This document shows positions 8,995-18,391 of a DNA stretch of 64,000 bases, piece after piece. Source of the stretch: Methylopila sp. 73B (lineage in GTDB: Bacteria > Pseudomonadota > Alphaproteobacteria > Rhizobiales > Methylopilaceae). The DNA lies in assembly GCF_000526315.1 (NCBI RefSeq), contig NZ_JAFV01000001.1:3031001-3095000 (forward strand), read 5' to 3'. The notes under the pieces are model-generated. The model was not told the DNA's origin, ran no database searches, and saw only the letters and a list, made by a program, of their open reading frames with translations. A program made the position numbers and the translations under genes. Every line of letters starts with the position of its first letter. The stretch's first letter is position 1.

Positions 8995-10998
8995 ATGACC
9001 CCAAGCCCGGCCCCCGAGAGCCTCCTGTTCGGCCGCCTCTCGCTCGAAGCCATTCCGCTGCATGAGCCGATCCTGCTCATCACCTTCGCCGCCGTCGCCG
9101 TCGGCGGCGTGGCCGCGCTCGGCGCGATCACCTACTTCCGCCTCTGGGGGTGGCTGTGGCGCGACTGGCTGACCTCGATCGACCACAAGAAGATCGGGAT
9201 CATGTACATGATCCTCGGCGTCGTCATGCTTCTGCGCGGCTTCGCCGACGCGCTGATGATGCGCGCCCAGCAGGCGATCGCCTTCGCCGGCTTCGAGGGC
9301 TACCTGCCGCCGCACCACTACGACCAGATCTTCACCGCCCACGGCGTGATCATGATCTTCTTCGTGGCGATGCCGATGGTCACCGGCTTCATGAACTACA
9401 TCGTGCCGCTGCAGATCGGCGCGCGCGACGTGGCCTTCCCCTTCCTGAACAACTTCAGCTTCTGGATGACGACCGGCGGCGCCGTGCTCGTCATGACCTC
9501 GCTGTTCGTCGGCGAGTTCGCCGCCACCGGCTGGCTCGCCTACCCGCCGCTGTCGGGCATCGCCTACAGCCCCTGGGTCGGCGTCGACTACTACATCTGG
9601 GCGCTGCAGATCGCGGGCGTCGGGACCCTGCTCTCGGGCGTCAACCTGATCGCCACCATCGTGAAGATGCGGGCGCCGGGCATGACCATGATGCGGATGC
9701 CGGTGTTCACCTGGACCGCGCTCTGCACCAACGTGCTGATCGTCGCGTCCTTCCCCGTACTGACCGCCGTCCTCGCGCTGCTGTCGCTCGACCGCTACCT
9801 CGGCACTGCGTTCTTCACGAACGACATGGGCGGCAGCCCGATGATGTACGTGAACCTGATCTGGATCTGGGGTCACCCGGAGGTCTACATCCTGATCCTG
9901 CCGGCCTTCGGCATCTTCTCCGAGGTGGTCTCGACCTACTGCGGCAAGCGGCTGTTCGGCTACGCCTCCATGGTCTACGCGACGGTGGTCATCACCATCC
10001 TGTCGTACCTCGTGTGGCTCCACCACTTCTTCACGATGGGCTCGGGCGCGAGCGTGAACTCGTTCTTCGGCATCACTACGATGATCATCTCGATCCCGAC
10101 GGGCGCGAAGATTTTCAACTGGCTGTTCACGATGTACCGCGGCCGCATCCGCTTCGAGCTGCCGATGATGTGGACCATCGCCTTCATGCTGACCTTCGTC
10201 ATCGGCGGCATGACGGGCGTGCTGCTGGCGGTGCCGCCGGCCGACTTCGTGCTGCACAACTCGCTGTTCCTGATCGCGCATTTCCACAACGTGATCATCG
10301 GCGGCGTGCTGTTCGGCCTGTTCGCCGGCATCAACTACTGGTTCCCGAAGGCCTTCGGCTTCAAGCTCGACGAGTTCTGGGGCAAGATCTCCTTCTGGTG
10401 CTGGGTGGTCGGCTTCTACGTCGCCTTCATGCCGCTCTACATCCTCGGCCTGATGGGCGTGACCCGCCGGATGTCGAAGTTCGACGACCCCTCGCTGCAG
10501 ATCTGGTTCGTCATCGCGGCCTTCGGCGCCGTGCTGATCGCGGTCGGCATCGGCGCGTTCCTGATGCAGATCTTCGTCAGCGTCCTCCGGCGCGAGAAGC
10601 TCAAGGACGTCACCGGCGATCCGTGGGACGGGCGCACGCTGGAGTGGGCGACCTCGTCGCCGCCGCCGGCCTACAACTTCGCCTTCACCCCGGTGGTGCA
10701 CGACCTCGACGCCTGGCACGACATGAAGCGCCGCGGCTACGTCAGGCCGACCTCGGGCTTCATTCCGATCCACATGCCGAAGAACACCGGCGCGGGCGTC
10801 GTGCTGTCGGCGCTCAGCGTGATCTGCGGCTTCGCCCTGATCTGGCACATCTGGTGGCTCGCGATCGCCGGCGTGCTCGCGCTGATCGTTTCGGCGATCG
10901 TCCACACCTTCAACTACGACCGCGACTTCCACATCCCGGCGTCCGAGGTCATCGCCTCGGAGCGGGCGCGGACGAAGCTGCTCGAAGGGCGGGCCTGA
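8995..10998 (+). CDS. cyoB: Cytochrome bo3 ubiquinol oxidase subunit I
   Basis: Catalytic subunit (667 residues, about 15 helices) that reduces O2 to water and pumps protons. Heme and copper ligands are visible in order: His in [28 protein letters not shown] (CuB His and the cross-linked Tyr), LHHFFTMG (two CuB His), and [10 protein letters not shown] (heme His pair). FDDPSLQIW and [12 protein letters not shown] near the C-terminus are typical of CyoB. It lies 18 bases after cyoA and 4 before cyoC, in one operon. Confidence 0.97.
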   Translation: MTPSPAPESLLFGRLSLEAIPLHEPILLITFAAVAVGGVAALGAITYFRLWGWLWRDWLTSIDHKKIGIMYMILGVVMLLRGFADALMMRAQQAIAFAGFEGYLPPHHYDQIFTAHGVIMIFFVAMPMVTGFMNYIVPLQIGARDVAFPFLNNFSFWMTTGGAVLVMTSLFVGEFAATGWLAYPPLSGIAYSPWVGVDYYIWALQIAGVGTLLSGVNLIATIVKMRAPGMTMMRMPVFTWTALCTNVLIVASFPVLTAVLALLSLDRYLGTAFFTNDMGGSPMMYVNLIWIWGHPEVYILILPAFGIFSEVVSTYCGKRLFGYASMVYATVVITILSYLVWLHHFFTMGSGASVNSFFGITTMIISIPTGAKIFNWLFTMYRGRIRFELPMMWTIAFMLTFVIGGMTGVLLAVPPADFVLHNSLFLIAHFHNVIIGGVLFGLFAGINYWFPKAFGFKLDEFWGKISFWCWVVGFYVAFMPLYILGLMGVTRRMSKFDDPSLQIWFVIAAFGAVLIAVGIGAFLMQIFVSVLRREKLKDVTGDPWDGRTLEWATSSPPPAYNFAFTPVVHDLDAWHDMKRRGYVRPTSGFIPIHMPKNTGAGVVLSALSVICGFALIWHIWWLAIAGVLALIVSAIVHTFNYDRDFHIPASEVIASERARTKLLEGRA

Positions 10999-11002
10999 CG
11001 CC

Positions 11003-11623
11003 ATGACCACCACCACGATCGCCTCCGGCGCCGCCGCGCCGCAGTTCTACACCACCAAGGAGCACCATCCGGAGAACGGCACCCTGCTGGGGTTCTGGCT
11101 CTACCTGATGAGCGACTGCCTGATCTTCGCGGTCCTGTTCGCCTGCTACGGCGTGCTCGGCCGGAGCTACGCCGCCGGGCCCTCGGGCAAGGACCTGTTC
11201 GACCTCGGGCTGGTGGCGCTCAACACCGCCTTCCTGCTGCTGTCGTCGATCACCTACGGCTTCGCCATGCTCGAAATGGCGAAGAACCGGAAGGGCTCCA
11301 CGCTGTTCTGGCTCGGCGTCACCGGCCTGTTCGGCGCGGCCTTCCTCTGCGTCGAGATCTACGAGTTCGCGCATCTCATCCATGAGGGCGCGACGCCCCA
11401 GCGTTCGGCCTTCCTGTCGTCGTTCTTCACGCTGGTCGGCACCCACGGCCTGCACGTCACCTTCGGCATGATCTGGCTGATCACGCTGATGGTGCAGGTC
11501 ACGCGCCGCGGGCTGATCCCCGAAAACCGCCGCCGCCTCGCCTGCCTGTCGATGTTCTGGCATTTCCTCGACGTCATCTGGATCGGCGTCTTCACCTTCG
11601 TCTATCTGATGGGGACGCTGTGA
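11003..11623 (+). CDS. cyoC: Cytochrome bo3 ubiquinol oxidase subunit III
   Basis: Five-helix subunit III of the quinol oxidase, 206 residues, the usual length. [31 protein letters not shown] sequence ([14 protein letters not shown]) and [16 protein letters not shown] are hallmark stretches. Its stop overlaps the cyoD start by one base. Confidence 0.96.
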   Translation: MTTTTIASGAAAPQFYTTKEHHPENGTLLGFWLYLMSDCLIFAVLFACYGVLGRSYAAGPSGKDLFDLGLVALNTAFLLLSSITYGFAMLEMAKNRKGSTLFWLGVTGLFGAAFLCVEIYEFAHLIHEGATPQRSAFLSSFFTLVGTHGLHVTFGMIWLITLMVQVTRRGLIPENRRRLACLSMFWHFLDVIWIGVFTFVYLMGTL

Positions 11624-12060
11624 TGAGCTCCGCACCGCCCGCCGTTCACAGCCACGACCCCGCCGGCCACGACGCGCACCACGACCACGACGAGCACGGC
11701 GCGTCGCACGGCACCTTCGGCGGCTACCTCGCCGGCTTCCTGCTGTCGATCCTGCTGACCGCGATCCCGTTCTGGCTGATCATGGGCGACGTGTTCCGCA
11801 GCCCGACGACGGCCGCGATCGTGGTGCTGGTGTTCGCCGCGATCCAGATCGTGGTGCACATGGTCTACTTCCTTCACATGAACTCGAAGTCGGAGAGCGG
11901 CTGGACCATGCTCGCCCTGATCTTCACCGTCGTGGTGGTGGTGATCACGCTCGCCGGCTCGTTCTGGGTGATGCACCACCTGAACGCCAACATGATGCCC
12001 ATGGCCCCGCACGACGACACCATGCCGATGTCGCCCGAGGGCATGCGCCAGATGCGATGA
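11623..12060 (+). CDS. cyoD: Cytochrome bo3 ubiquinol oxidase subunit IV
   Basis: Small assembly subunit of 145 residues with three helices, including GYLAGFLLSILLTAIPFW and the HMVYFLHMN segment. The N-terminus is unusual: eight His in the first 29 residues, mixed with Asp. The C-terminus is extended and Met-rich (NMMPMAPHDD, PMSPEGMRQM). Both tails look metal-binding, and copper handling during oxidase assembly is a possible role, by inference only. ATG 11623 overlaps the cyoC stop; GTG 11620 is a weaker alternative. It overlaps the SURF1 gene by ATGA. Confidence 0.94.
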   Translation: MSSAPPAVHSHDPAGHDAHHDHDEHGASHGTFGGYLAGFLLSILLTAIPFWLIMGDVFRSPTTAAIVVLVFAAIQIVVHMVYFLHMNSKSESGWTMLALIFTVVVVVITLAGSFWVMHHLNANMMPMAPHDDTMPMSPEGMRQMR

Positions 12061-12848
12061 CGGCGGCGGGCGGGCCCGTCCCGCCCGCTCCGACCCCGGA
12101 GCGGGTCGCGCGGCCGCGATCGGCCGCGGCGCTGACGATCCTGGCCCTCCTCGGCCTCGCGCTGATCGCGGGCTTCTCCGCCCTCGGCGTCTGGCAGGTC
12201 GAACGCCGCGCCTGGAAGCTCGACCTGATCTCCCGCGTGGACGCCCGCGTTCACGCCGCCCCCGTCCCGGCCCCCGGCCCGGACGCCTGGCCCGCGATCT
12301 CCGCCGCCTCCGACGAGTACCGTCGCGTCGCGCTGACGGGCGTCTTCGACCATTTCAAGGAGACGTTGACCCAAGCCGTCACCGACCTCGGCGCCGGCTT
12401 CTGGGTGATGACGCCGCTCCGCACGCGGGACGGCTTCACCGTGCTGGTGAACCGCGGCTTCATCCCCGCCGACCGGAGGGAGCCCGCCTCCCGCCCGGCC
12501 GCTCAGGCGACCGGCGAGACCACGGTGACCGGACTCCTCCGCGTCACCGAGCCCAACGGCGGGTTTCTTCGAGCGAACGATCCGGCGCAGGATCTCTGGC
12601 GCTCCCGCGACGTCGCCGCGATCGCGCAGCGCCGTGGGCTCGCGGACGTCGCGCCCTATTTCGTGGACGCGGACCGCACGCCAAACCCCGGCGGATGGCC
12701 GGTCGGGGGCCTCACCGTGATCGCCTTTCCCAACAGCCATCTGGTCTACGCGCTCACCTGGTTCGGCCTGGCGCTGATGGTCGCTGCGGCGGCCGTCGTG
12801 GTTGTTCGGCACGAGGGCCGCGTTCGCCGCGAGACGCGCGCGACGTGA
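12057..12848 (+). CDS. SURF1-family oxidase assembly protein
   Basis: Membrane protein of 263 residues assisting heme insertion into heme-copper oxidases. It has two helices, at about 24-45 and near the C-terminus (LVYALTWFGLALM), flanking a periplasmic domain. Family motifs: GVWQVERRAWKLDLI, EYRRVALTGVF, VLVNRGFIP, and the NSHLVYALTWFG end. It is joined to cyoD and to regB by four-base start/stop overlaps, so it is translated together with the quinol oxidase. Confidence 0.93.
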   Translation: MTAAGGPVPPAPTPERVARPRSAAALTILALLGLALIAGFSALGVWQVERRAWKLDLISRVDARVHAAPVPAPGPDAWPAISAASDEYRRVALTGVFDHFKETLTQAVTDLGAGFWVMTPLRTRDGFTVLVNRGFIPADRREPASRPAAQATGETTVTGLLRVTEPNGGFLRANDPAQDLWRSRDVAAIAQRRGLADVAPYFVDADRTPNPGGWPVGGLTVIAFPNSHLVYALTWFGLALMVAAAAVVVVRHEGRVRRETRAT

Positions 12849-14149
12849 CGGCGCCTCTCGGCCGCCCCGCGGCCGGCCCGGGGGCCGGCCGCAAGAACCT
12901 GATGCAGTTGATCCAGCTGCGCTGGATCGCGGTCGTCGGCCAGATCGCGACCATCGCCTTCGTCGAGTGGGCGCTCGACATCCGCCTTCCGCTCGCGCCC
13001 ATGGCCGCCGTTCTGGCCGCGCTCGCCGCGCTCAACCTCGTCAGCATCCTGCGCCTCAAAGCCTGGCCGCAGGAGGTCTCGAACCAGGAGCTGTTCCTGG
13101 CGCTGACCTTCGACGCGGCCGCGCTGACCGCCCTGCTCTACCTCAGCGGCGGCGCCACCAACCCCTTCGCCTTCCTCTACCTGCTGCAGGTGACGCTCGC
13201 GGCCGTGCTGCTGGCGGCGTGGTCGACCTGGGCCATGGTGGTCGTCACCGTCGCCTGTTTCGGCGGGCTGGCGCTGACCTACCGGCCGCTGGCGCTCGCG
13301 CCGGGCGCGGACCTGTTCGAGCTGCATGTCATCGGCATGCTCGTCTGCTTCGCGCTCGACGCCGCGCTGCTGGTGATCTTCGTCGGCCGCGTCAGCGCGA
13401 ACCTGAGGGAAGGCGACGCGCGGCTCGCGGCGTTGCGCCAGCAGGCGGCCGAGGAGGCGCACATCGTCCGCATGGGCCTGCTCGCCTCCGGCGCGGCGCA
13501 CGAGCTCGGCACGCCGCTTTCGACGCTCGCCGTGATCCTCGGCGACTGGCGCCGCATCCCCGCGATCGCCTCCGACGCCGAGCTGATCGCGGACGTCGAC
13601 GCCATGCAGGCGGAGGTCGCGCGCTGCAAGGCCATCGTGACGGGCATCCTGCTCGCGGCGGGCGAGGCCCGCGGCGAGGCGCCGGCCGTCACCACCATGC
13701 GCGCCTTCCTCGCCGAGATCGTCGACGATCGGCGGACCGCCCGCAGCGTGGACGCCCTGATCTACGACGACCGCTTCGGGGATGACGTCGCGATCGTCTC
13801 GGATTCCGCGCTGAAGCAGGTGATCGGCAACGTCATCGACAACGCGGTGGAGGCCTCGCCGCGCTGGGTGGGCGTGCTGGCCGAGCGGCGCGGCGAGACG
13901 CTCGCGATCACCGTTCGCGACGCCGGCCCGGGCTTCGCCCCCGAAATGATCGAAAACCTCGGCCGACCGTACAACTCCACGAAGGGGCGCCCCGGCGGCG
14001 GGCTCGGCCTCTTCCTCGTGGTCAACGCCCTGCGCAAGCTCGGCGGGGCGGTGGAGGCCCGCAACCGCCCGGAGGGCGGCGCCGAAGTGCTGCTGACGCT
14101 GCCGCTGGCAGCGCTGATGCTGGAGGAGCCGACGACCGATGGCGGATGA
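12845..14149 (+). CDS. regB: Redox-sensing sensor histidine kinase, RegB/PrrB/ActS type
   Basis: Membrane histidine kinase of 434 residues sensing the redox state of the quinone pool and controlling RegA. Six helices fill residues about 25-185. The quinone-sensing motif GGATNPF is at 102-108. The H-box ASGAAHELGTPLSTLAV has phospho-acceptor His219. Cys261 lies 42 residues further on, close to the spacing of redox-active Cys265 from His225 in RegB. The ATPase domain has NVIDNAVEASP, DAGPGF and GGGLGLFLV. The start is GTG 12845, overlapping the SURF1 stop. Being coupled to cyo suggests it sits in the regulon it controls. Confidence 0.93.
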   Translation: MTAPLGRPAAGPGAGRKNLMQLIQLRWIAVVGQIATIAFVEWALDIRLPLAPMAAVLAALAALNLVSILRLKAWPQEVSNQELFLALTFDAAALTALLYLSGGATNPFAFLYLLQVTLAAVLLAAWSTWAMVVVTVACFGGLALTYRPLALAPGADLFELHVIGMLVCFALDAALLVIFVGRVSANLREGDARLAALRQQAAEEAHIVRMGLLASGAAHELGTPLSTLAVILGDWRRIPAIASDAELIADVDAMQAEVARCKAIVTGILLAAGEARGEAPAVTTMRAFLAEIVDDRRTARSVDALIYDDRFGDDVAIVSDSALKQVIGNVIDNAVEASPRWVGVLAERRGETLAITVRDAGPGFAPEMIENLGRPYNSTKGRPGGGLGLFLVVNALRKLGGAVEARNRPEGGAEVLLTLPLAALMLEEPTTDGG

Positions 14150-14672
14150 GCGGATCCTCGTGATCGTCGACGACGACGCCAAGTTCGCGGCGACGCTCCG
14201 CCGCTCGTTTGAGCGCCGCGGCTACGAGGCCCATGCGACCGCAGGCCCGGAAGAGCTGGACGCGCTGCTGACCACGGTGTCGCCGGGTTATGCGGTGGTC
14301 GACCTCAAGCTCGCGGGCTCCTCCGGCCTCGCCTGCGTGCAGCGGCTGCACGCGCATGATCCCGACATGCTGATCGTGGTGCTGACCGGCTTCGCGAGCA
14401 TCGCGACCGCGGTCGAGGCCATCAAGCTTGGCGCCTGCCACTATCTGGCGAAGCCCTCGAACACCGACGACATCGAGGCCGCCTTCGCTCGGGTCGAAGG
14501 GGACGCCGAGACCCCGCTGACCGAACGCCCGACCTCGATCAAGACGTTGGAGTGGGAGCGGATCCACGAGACGCTGATCGAGACCGAGTTCAACATCTCC
14601 GAGACCGCCCGCCGCCTCGGCATGCACCGCCGAACGCTCGCGCGGAAGCTGGAGAAGCGCCCGGTGAAGTAA
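14139..14672 (+). CDS. regA: Response regulator, RegA/PrrA/ActR type
   Basis: DNA-binding partner of RegB, 177 residues as in the family. The receiver domain has DDD at 11-13, phospho-acceptor Asp55 (VVDLKL), Thr in VLTGF and Lys in LAKPSN. The Fis-type helix-turn-helix at the C-terminus (SETARRLGMHRRTLARKLEKRPV) is the strongly conserved RegA signature. It overlaps regB by 11 bases. The expected targets are respiratory and carbon-fixation genes, including cyo; no RegA site can be recognised reliably here because its consensus is weak. Confidence 0.93.
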   Translation: MADERILVIVDDDAKFAATLRRSFERRGYEAHATAGPEELDALLTTVSPGYAVVDLKLAGSSGLACVQRLHAHDPDMLIVVLTGFASIATAVEAIKLGACHYLAKPSNTDDIEAAFARVEGDAETPLTERPTSIKTLEWERIHETLIETEFNISETARRLGMHRRTLARKLEKRPVK

Positions 14673-14699
14673 GGCGGGAGCAGCGGGAGTGCGTGCGCC

Positions 14700-14785
14700 G
14701 TCATGCCCGGCGAAGCCGGGTATCCACGACTTGGACGTCGAGCGCGCCCCGAAGTCGTGGATACCCGCGAAGACGCGGGCATGAC
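14700..14785. repeat. Long REP-type imperfect palindrome between convergent genes
   Basis: Left arms GTCATGCCCGG (14700-14710) and TATCCACGACTT (14721-14732) are mirrored by AAGTCGTGGATA (14752-14763) and GCGGGCATGAC (14775-14785), around a 19-base centre. It lies between convergent regA and the LdhA_2 gene and may end transcription from both sides. The family resembles a dispersed repeat I know from rhizobial and methylobacterial genomes; copy number is unchecked. Confidence 0.8.
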
Positions 14786-14807
14786 GCGAGGAGACCTTCG
14801 TCAGCCC

Positions 14808-15800
14808 TCAGCTCAGCCCCTTGATCGTCGCGATCGTCGCGTCGTCCACCGCGACGCCCTCGGCCGCCGCCTTGGCGCGGGCGGCGATGCGGCGGGAGCC
14901 GGGGAGGCGCGCGCCGTCCTGCGCCTCGACCGCCTCGGCCAGTACGGCGAAGCGCTGGGGACCCGAGCCGGAAAACGCGGCGGGGTCGATGGCGATGATC
15001 AGCTGGCCGACGTCCGGCGGACCGCCCATACCGTCGAACATCGACGAAGCCTCGTGGCCGAAGCTCGCGCCGACGAGGCCCGCCGCCAGCAGCTCCACCA
15101 TCATGGCGAGCGTCGCGCCCTTGGCGTCGCCGGCGGGGACCATGGTTCCCGCGAGCGCGGCGGCGGCGTCGGTGGTGGGCCGCCCCTCGGCGTCGAAGGC
15201 CCAGCCCTCCGGGATCGGCTCGCCCCGCTGGTGCGCGGCCATGATGTTGCCGCGCGCCACCTTCGACACCGACATGTCGATCACCACCGGCTCCCGGCCG
15301 GGAAGCGGGCAGGCGAAGGCGATGGGGTTGGTGCCGAACAGCGGGACCTTGCCGCCCCAGGGCGCGATCGACGCCGGGGCGTTCGCCACCATCAGCGCGA
15401 CGAGGCCCTGCTCCGCCAGCGCCTCGACGGTGTGGCCGGCGGCGCCGCAGTGGTTCGACCGGCGGATGGCCGCCGCCGCGATCCCCTGCTCCGCCGCAGC
15501 TGCGGGAAGCGCCTCGATCGCGAGCGTCAGCGCGGGATAGGCGAAGCCGTGGGCGGCGTCGATCGCGAGCACGCCGGAGCGGGGCCGCGACAGCGTGGGC
15601 GTGACCTTGCCGTCCACCTTCCCCGCGCGGAGATGCGTCACGTAGGGCAGCACGCGGGCGAGGCCGTGGCCTTTCAGCCCGTCCGCCTCGGAGGCGACCA
15701 GCGCCTGCGCGACCCGGCCCGCGACCTCCTCCCGCGCGCCGTTGCGCAGGAAGGCGGTCGCGGCGAGGGCGTGGGCCTCGGCGAGGGAGAGCTTTGGCAT
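14808..15800 (-). CDS. Malate/L-lactate dehydrogenase family (Ldh_2) oxidoreductase
   Basis: NAD(P)-dependent oxidoreductase of 330 residues in the Ldh_2 family, which reduces or oxidises 2-oxoacids such as ureidoglycolate, sulfolactate or delta-1-piperideine-2-carboxylate. Seen are DGLKGHGLARVLPY, IRRSNHCGAAGHTVE (catalytic His), VPLFGTNPIAFACP, and the MSVSKVARGNI segment. The start at 15800 gives the family N-terminus (MPKLSLAEAHALA); TTG 15818 is possible, and neither has a good ribosome binding site. It is the last gene behind the iron ABC genes, 18 bases from fbpC, so probably co-transcribed, although a metabolic link to iron is not obvious. Confidence 0.83.
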   Translation of the reverse strand: MPKLSLAEAHALAATAFLRNGAREEVAGRVAQALVASEADGLKGHGLARVLPYVTHLRAGKVDGKVTPTLSRPRSGVLAIDAAHGFAYPALTLAIEALPAAAAEQGIAAAAIRRSNHCGAAGHTVEALAEQGLVALMVANAPASIAPWGGKVPLFGTNPIAFACPLPGREPVVIDMSVSKVARGNIMAAHQRGEPIPEGWAFDAEGRPTTDAAAALAGTMVPAGDAKGATLAMMVELLAAGLVGASFGHEASSMFDGMGGPPDVGQLIIAIDPAAFSGSGPQRFAVLAEAVEAQDGARLPGSRRIAARAKAAAEGVAVDDATIATIKGLS

Positions 15801-15818
15801 GCGGGAGGCCCTTATCAA

Positions 15819-16847
15819 TCAGGACGGACGGAAGGCGACGCAGGGTCCCGCGATCGCGAGATGCACGAGGCCCGACGCGTCGGCCTCGAAGGCGGCGGGC
15901 GCGCGCACGTCCAGGCGCCGGTCGTCCACCACCACGGTGAGCAGGCTGTGGTCGCCGCGGAAGCTCATGTCCACCACTTTGGCCGCGCGCCCCGCGTCGG
16001 GCGCGGCGAGCACGATCTGTTCCGGCCGCAGGCAAAGCGACGCCCGGCCGTTGACGCCGTCCGCCACCGCGCCGAGATCCGCGTCCCCCAACGGCGTCGC
16101 CGCCCGGCCGGCGGAAAGCGTCGCCTCCAGGAAGATCGCGGCGCCGGTGATGCGCGCGACCTCGGGGCTCGCCGGCGTGAGATAGACCGTGCGTGGGTCG
16201 GCGGCCTGGGCGATGCGCCCGGCGTGCATCACCGCCACGAGGTCGGCGGAGGCGAAGGCCTCTTCGGGGTCGTGCGTCACCAGAATGGCGGAGGCCCGGG
16301 TGCGCCGGAGCGTGGCGGCGACGTCGGCGGCGACCGCGCGGCGGAGGTCGAGGTCGAGGCCGTTGAACGGCTCGTCCAGCACCACCAGTCGCGGCCGGGG
16401 CGCGAGCGCGCGCGCCAGCGCGACCCGCTGCTGCTGGCCGCCGGACAGTTGGTGGGGGTAGCGGTCGCCGAGCGCCCCGCAGCCGACGAGGTGGAGCGCC
16501 TCGCCGATGCGGGCCGGCGTGCGGTCCTTCCGGGCGAGACCAAAGCCGACGTTGCCGGCCACGGTGAGGTGCGGGAACAGCGCGCCTTCCTGCGGCACGT
16601 AGCCCACGCGGCGCCTCTCCGCCGGCTCGTGCCGCCCCTCGCCCGAGACGACCGCGCCGTCGATCGCGATCGACCCAGCGTCCACTCGGTCGAACCCCGC
16701 GATCAATCGCAGGAGCGTGGTCTTCCCACAGCCGGAGGGGCCCAGCAGCGCCGCGATCCGGCCGTCGCCGACCGCGAGGTCGACGCCGTTCAGCACCGGA
16801 TGCCCGGCGTAGGCCTTGGTGACGTTCGTAACGACGACGCTTCGCAT
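15819..16847 (-). CDS. Ferric-iron ABC transporter ATP-binding protein
   Basis: ATPase of an FbpABC/AfuABC-type Fe3+ importer, 342 residues. Walker A LGPSGCGKTTLLRL, signature LSGGQQQRVALARAL, Walker B RLVVLDEPFNGLD and the His switch LVTHDPEEA are all intact. A C-terminal TOBE-like regulatory region (CLRPEQIVLA) is present, as in FbpC. The ATG overlaps the permease stop by one base. Confidence 0.9.
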   Translation of the reverse strand: MRSVVVTNVTKAYAGHPVLNGVDLAVGDGRIAALLGPSGCGKTTLLRLIAGFDRVDAGSIAIDGAVVSGEGRHEPAERRRVGYVPQEGALFPHLTVAGNVGFGLARKDRTPARIGEALHLVGCGALGDRYPHQLSGGQQQRVALARALAPRPRLVVLDEPFNGLDLDLRRAVAADVAATLRRTRASAILVTHDPEEAFASADLVAVMHAGRIAQAADPRTVYLTPASPEVARITGAAIFLEATLSAGRAATPLGDADLGAVADGVNGRASLCLRPEQIVLAAPDAGRAAKVVDMSFRGDHSLLTVVVDDRRLDVRAPAAFEADASGLVHLAIAGPCVAFRPS

Positions 16848-18391
16848 CAGAGGTCGTGGAGCTCCAGGCTGCGGCGCGTGAACACGTAGACGGGCAGCGC
16901 CGAAAGCGCCACCAGCAGCGCCGCGAAAGGGGCCGCCGCGGCGTACTGGCCATCGTTCGCCCGCGACCAGACCTCGGTCGCGAGCGTGGTGACGCCGATC
17001 GGCGCGAGCAGCAGCGTCGCGGTCAGCTCCCGCACGAGCTCCAGCGTCATCAGCGCCAGCGACGCCCCGACGCCGGGGAGGATGTTGGGCAGGGTCACGG
17101 TGGCGAAGGCCATGAGCGGCCCTCGGCCCAGGCTGCGCGCCACCTCCTCCAGGCCCGGCGGCGCGAGCTCCACCGAAGCCCGGAGCGCGGACTGGGCGAG
17201 CGGCAGGAACAGCACGGCGTAGGCAGCGAACAGCAGCGCGGTGGTCTGGTAGAGCGCGGGCACGTAGCGGATGGCGAAGAAGGTCAGCGCGAGCGCCACC
17301 ACCAAGCCGGGCAGGCCGTGGACGACGTAGGGCAGCCGGTCGAGCAGCGCCGTCAGCGGGCTTCGCCTGCGGGTCGCCGCCAGCACCAGCGGCAACGCGA
17401 GCGCGGTGACGATGAGCGCGCCGGGCAGCGCGAGGCCGAGCGAGCCCTCGACCGCCGGCCAGATGTCGACGACGCCGCGCGCCGCGGAACGTCCGACCGC
17501 AAGCCAGTAAACCAGCATGGCGGCCGGCACGCCGGAGCCCAGCGCGACAAGGACGGCGAAGGCCACGACGACGAGGGCTTTCAGACGCCCGAGCGCGAGC
17601 AGCCGCGGTTCGCGGCGCCCGCCCCGGCCGCTGCGCGAAAAGCGCATGCCGCGCCGGAGCCGCATCTCGAACAGAGCCGCCGGAAGGCTGAGCGCCAGCA
17701 GCACGGCCGACTGCAGGGCGGCGGTCGAACTGTCGAACTGGAGCTCGTAGGAGGCGAAGATGGCGGTGGTGAAGGTCTGCACCCGCAGCAGCGCGAGCGC
17801 CCCGAACTCCGCCAGCATGTGGGTGAGCGCGAGCAGCGCCCCGGCGCCGAGCGCCGGCCAGACCTGCGGCAGCGCGACCCCGTAAAAGGCGCGCCAGGGG
17901 CCGCGGCCGAGCGAGCGCGCGACGTCCTCATAGGCCGGGTCCATGCTGCGGAGCGCCGCCGCCACGGGCAGGTAGACCAGCGGGTAATGCGACAGCGACA
18001 GGATGAGGACAGCGCCGCCCATGCCCTGAAACGCGACGTCGAGCGAGGCCCAGGCGAAGCTCGCCACGAAGGCGGGGGTCGCGAGCGGCAGGGCGAGCAG
18101 GATGCGCCAGGCGCGCCGCCCTGGCAGGTCGCAGCGCTCCACCACCCATGCGCAGGCGACGCCGAGGACCGCGGAGATCAGGGTCACCGAGAGCGACAGC
18201 GTCAGGGTGTTGACCAGCAGCTCCAGCGTGCGCGGCCGCAGCAACTCATCCGCCACGCCCGCGGCGCCGACGCCCCAGGCCCGCAGCGCGACGTAGGCGA
18301 GCGGCAGCGCGATCAGCAGGCAGGTCGGCGCCGCGGCGAGCAGCAGCCAGACCGGCGTCCCCGGCCCCCGCCGCGGAAGCGCTGGGCTCAC
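16847..18391 (-). CDS. Ferric-iron ABC transporter permease (fused double domain)
   Basis: Inner-membrane permease of 514 residues with about 12 helices in two homologous halves, the FbpB/AfuB arrangement. Each half has an EAA loop: DVARSLGRGPWRAFYGVALP (about 160-180) and EVARSLGRGPLMAFATVTLP (about 410-430). GTG start 18391 overlaps the binding-protein stop by four bases, so the three transporter genes are translationally coupled. Confidence 0.9.
   Translation of the reverse strand: MSPALPRRGPGTPVWLLLAAAPTCLLIALPLAYVALRAWGVGAAGVADELLRPRTLELLVNTLTLSLSVTLISAVLGVACAWVVERCDLPGRRAWRILLALPLATPAFVASFAWASLDVAFQGMGGAVLILSLSHYPLVYLPVAAALRSMDPAYEDVARSLGRGPWRAFYGVALPQVWPALGAGALLALTHMLAEFGALALLRVQTFTTAIFASYELQFDSSTAALQSAVLLALSLPAALFEMRLRRGMRFSRSGRGGRREPRLLALGRLKALVVVAFAVLVALGSGVPAAMLVYWLAVGRSAARGVVDIWPAVEGSLGLALPGALIVTALALPLVLAATRRRSPLTALLDRLPYVVHGLPGLVVALALTFFAIRYVPALYQTTALLFAAYAVLFLPLAQSALRASVELAPPGLEEVARSLGRGPLMAFATVTLPNILPGVGASLALMTLELVRELTATLLLAPIGVTTLATEVWSRANDGQYAAAAPFAALLVALSALPVYVFTRRSLELHDL

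Noticed and set aside
7801..11016. A 1071-codon open frame antisense to cyoA, cyoB and part of cyoC
   Set aside because: Shadow of GC-rich coding DNA; the product is almost only Arg, His, Asp, Glu and Val, with no domain, while the plus strand encodes the quinol oxidase.
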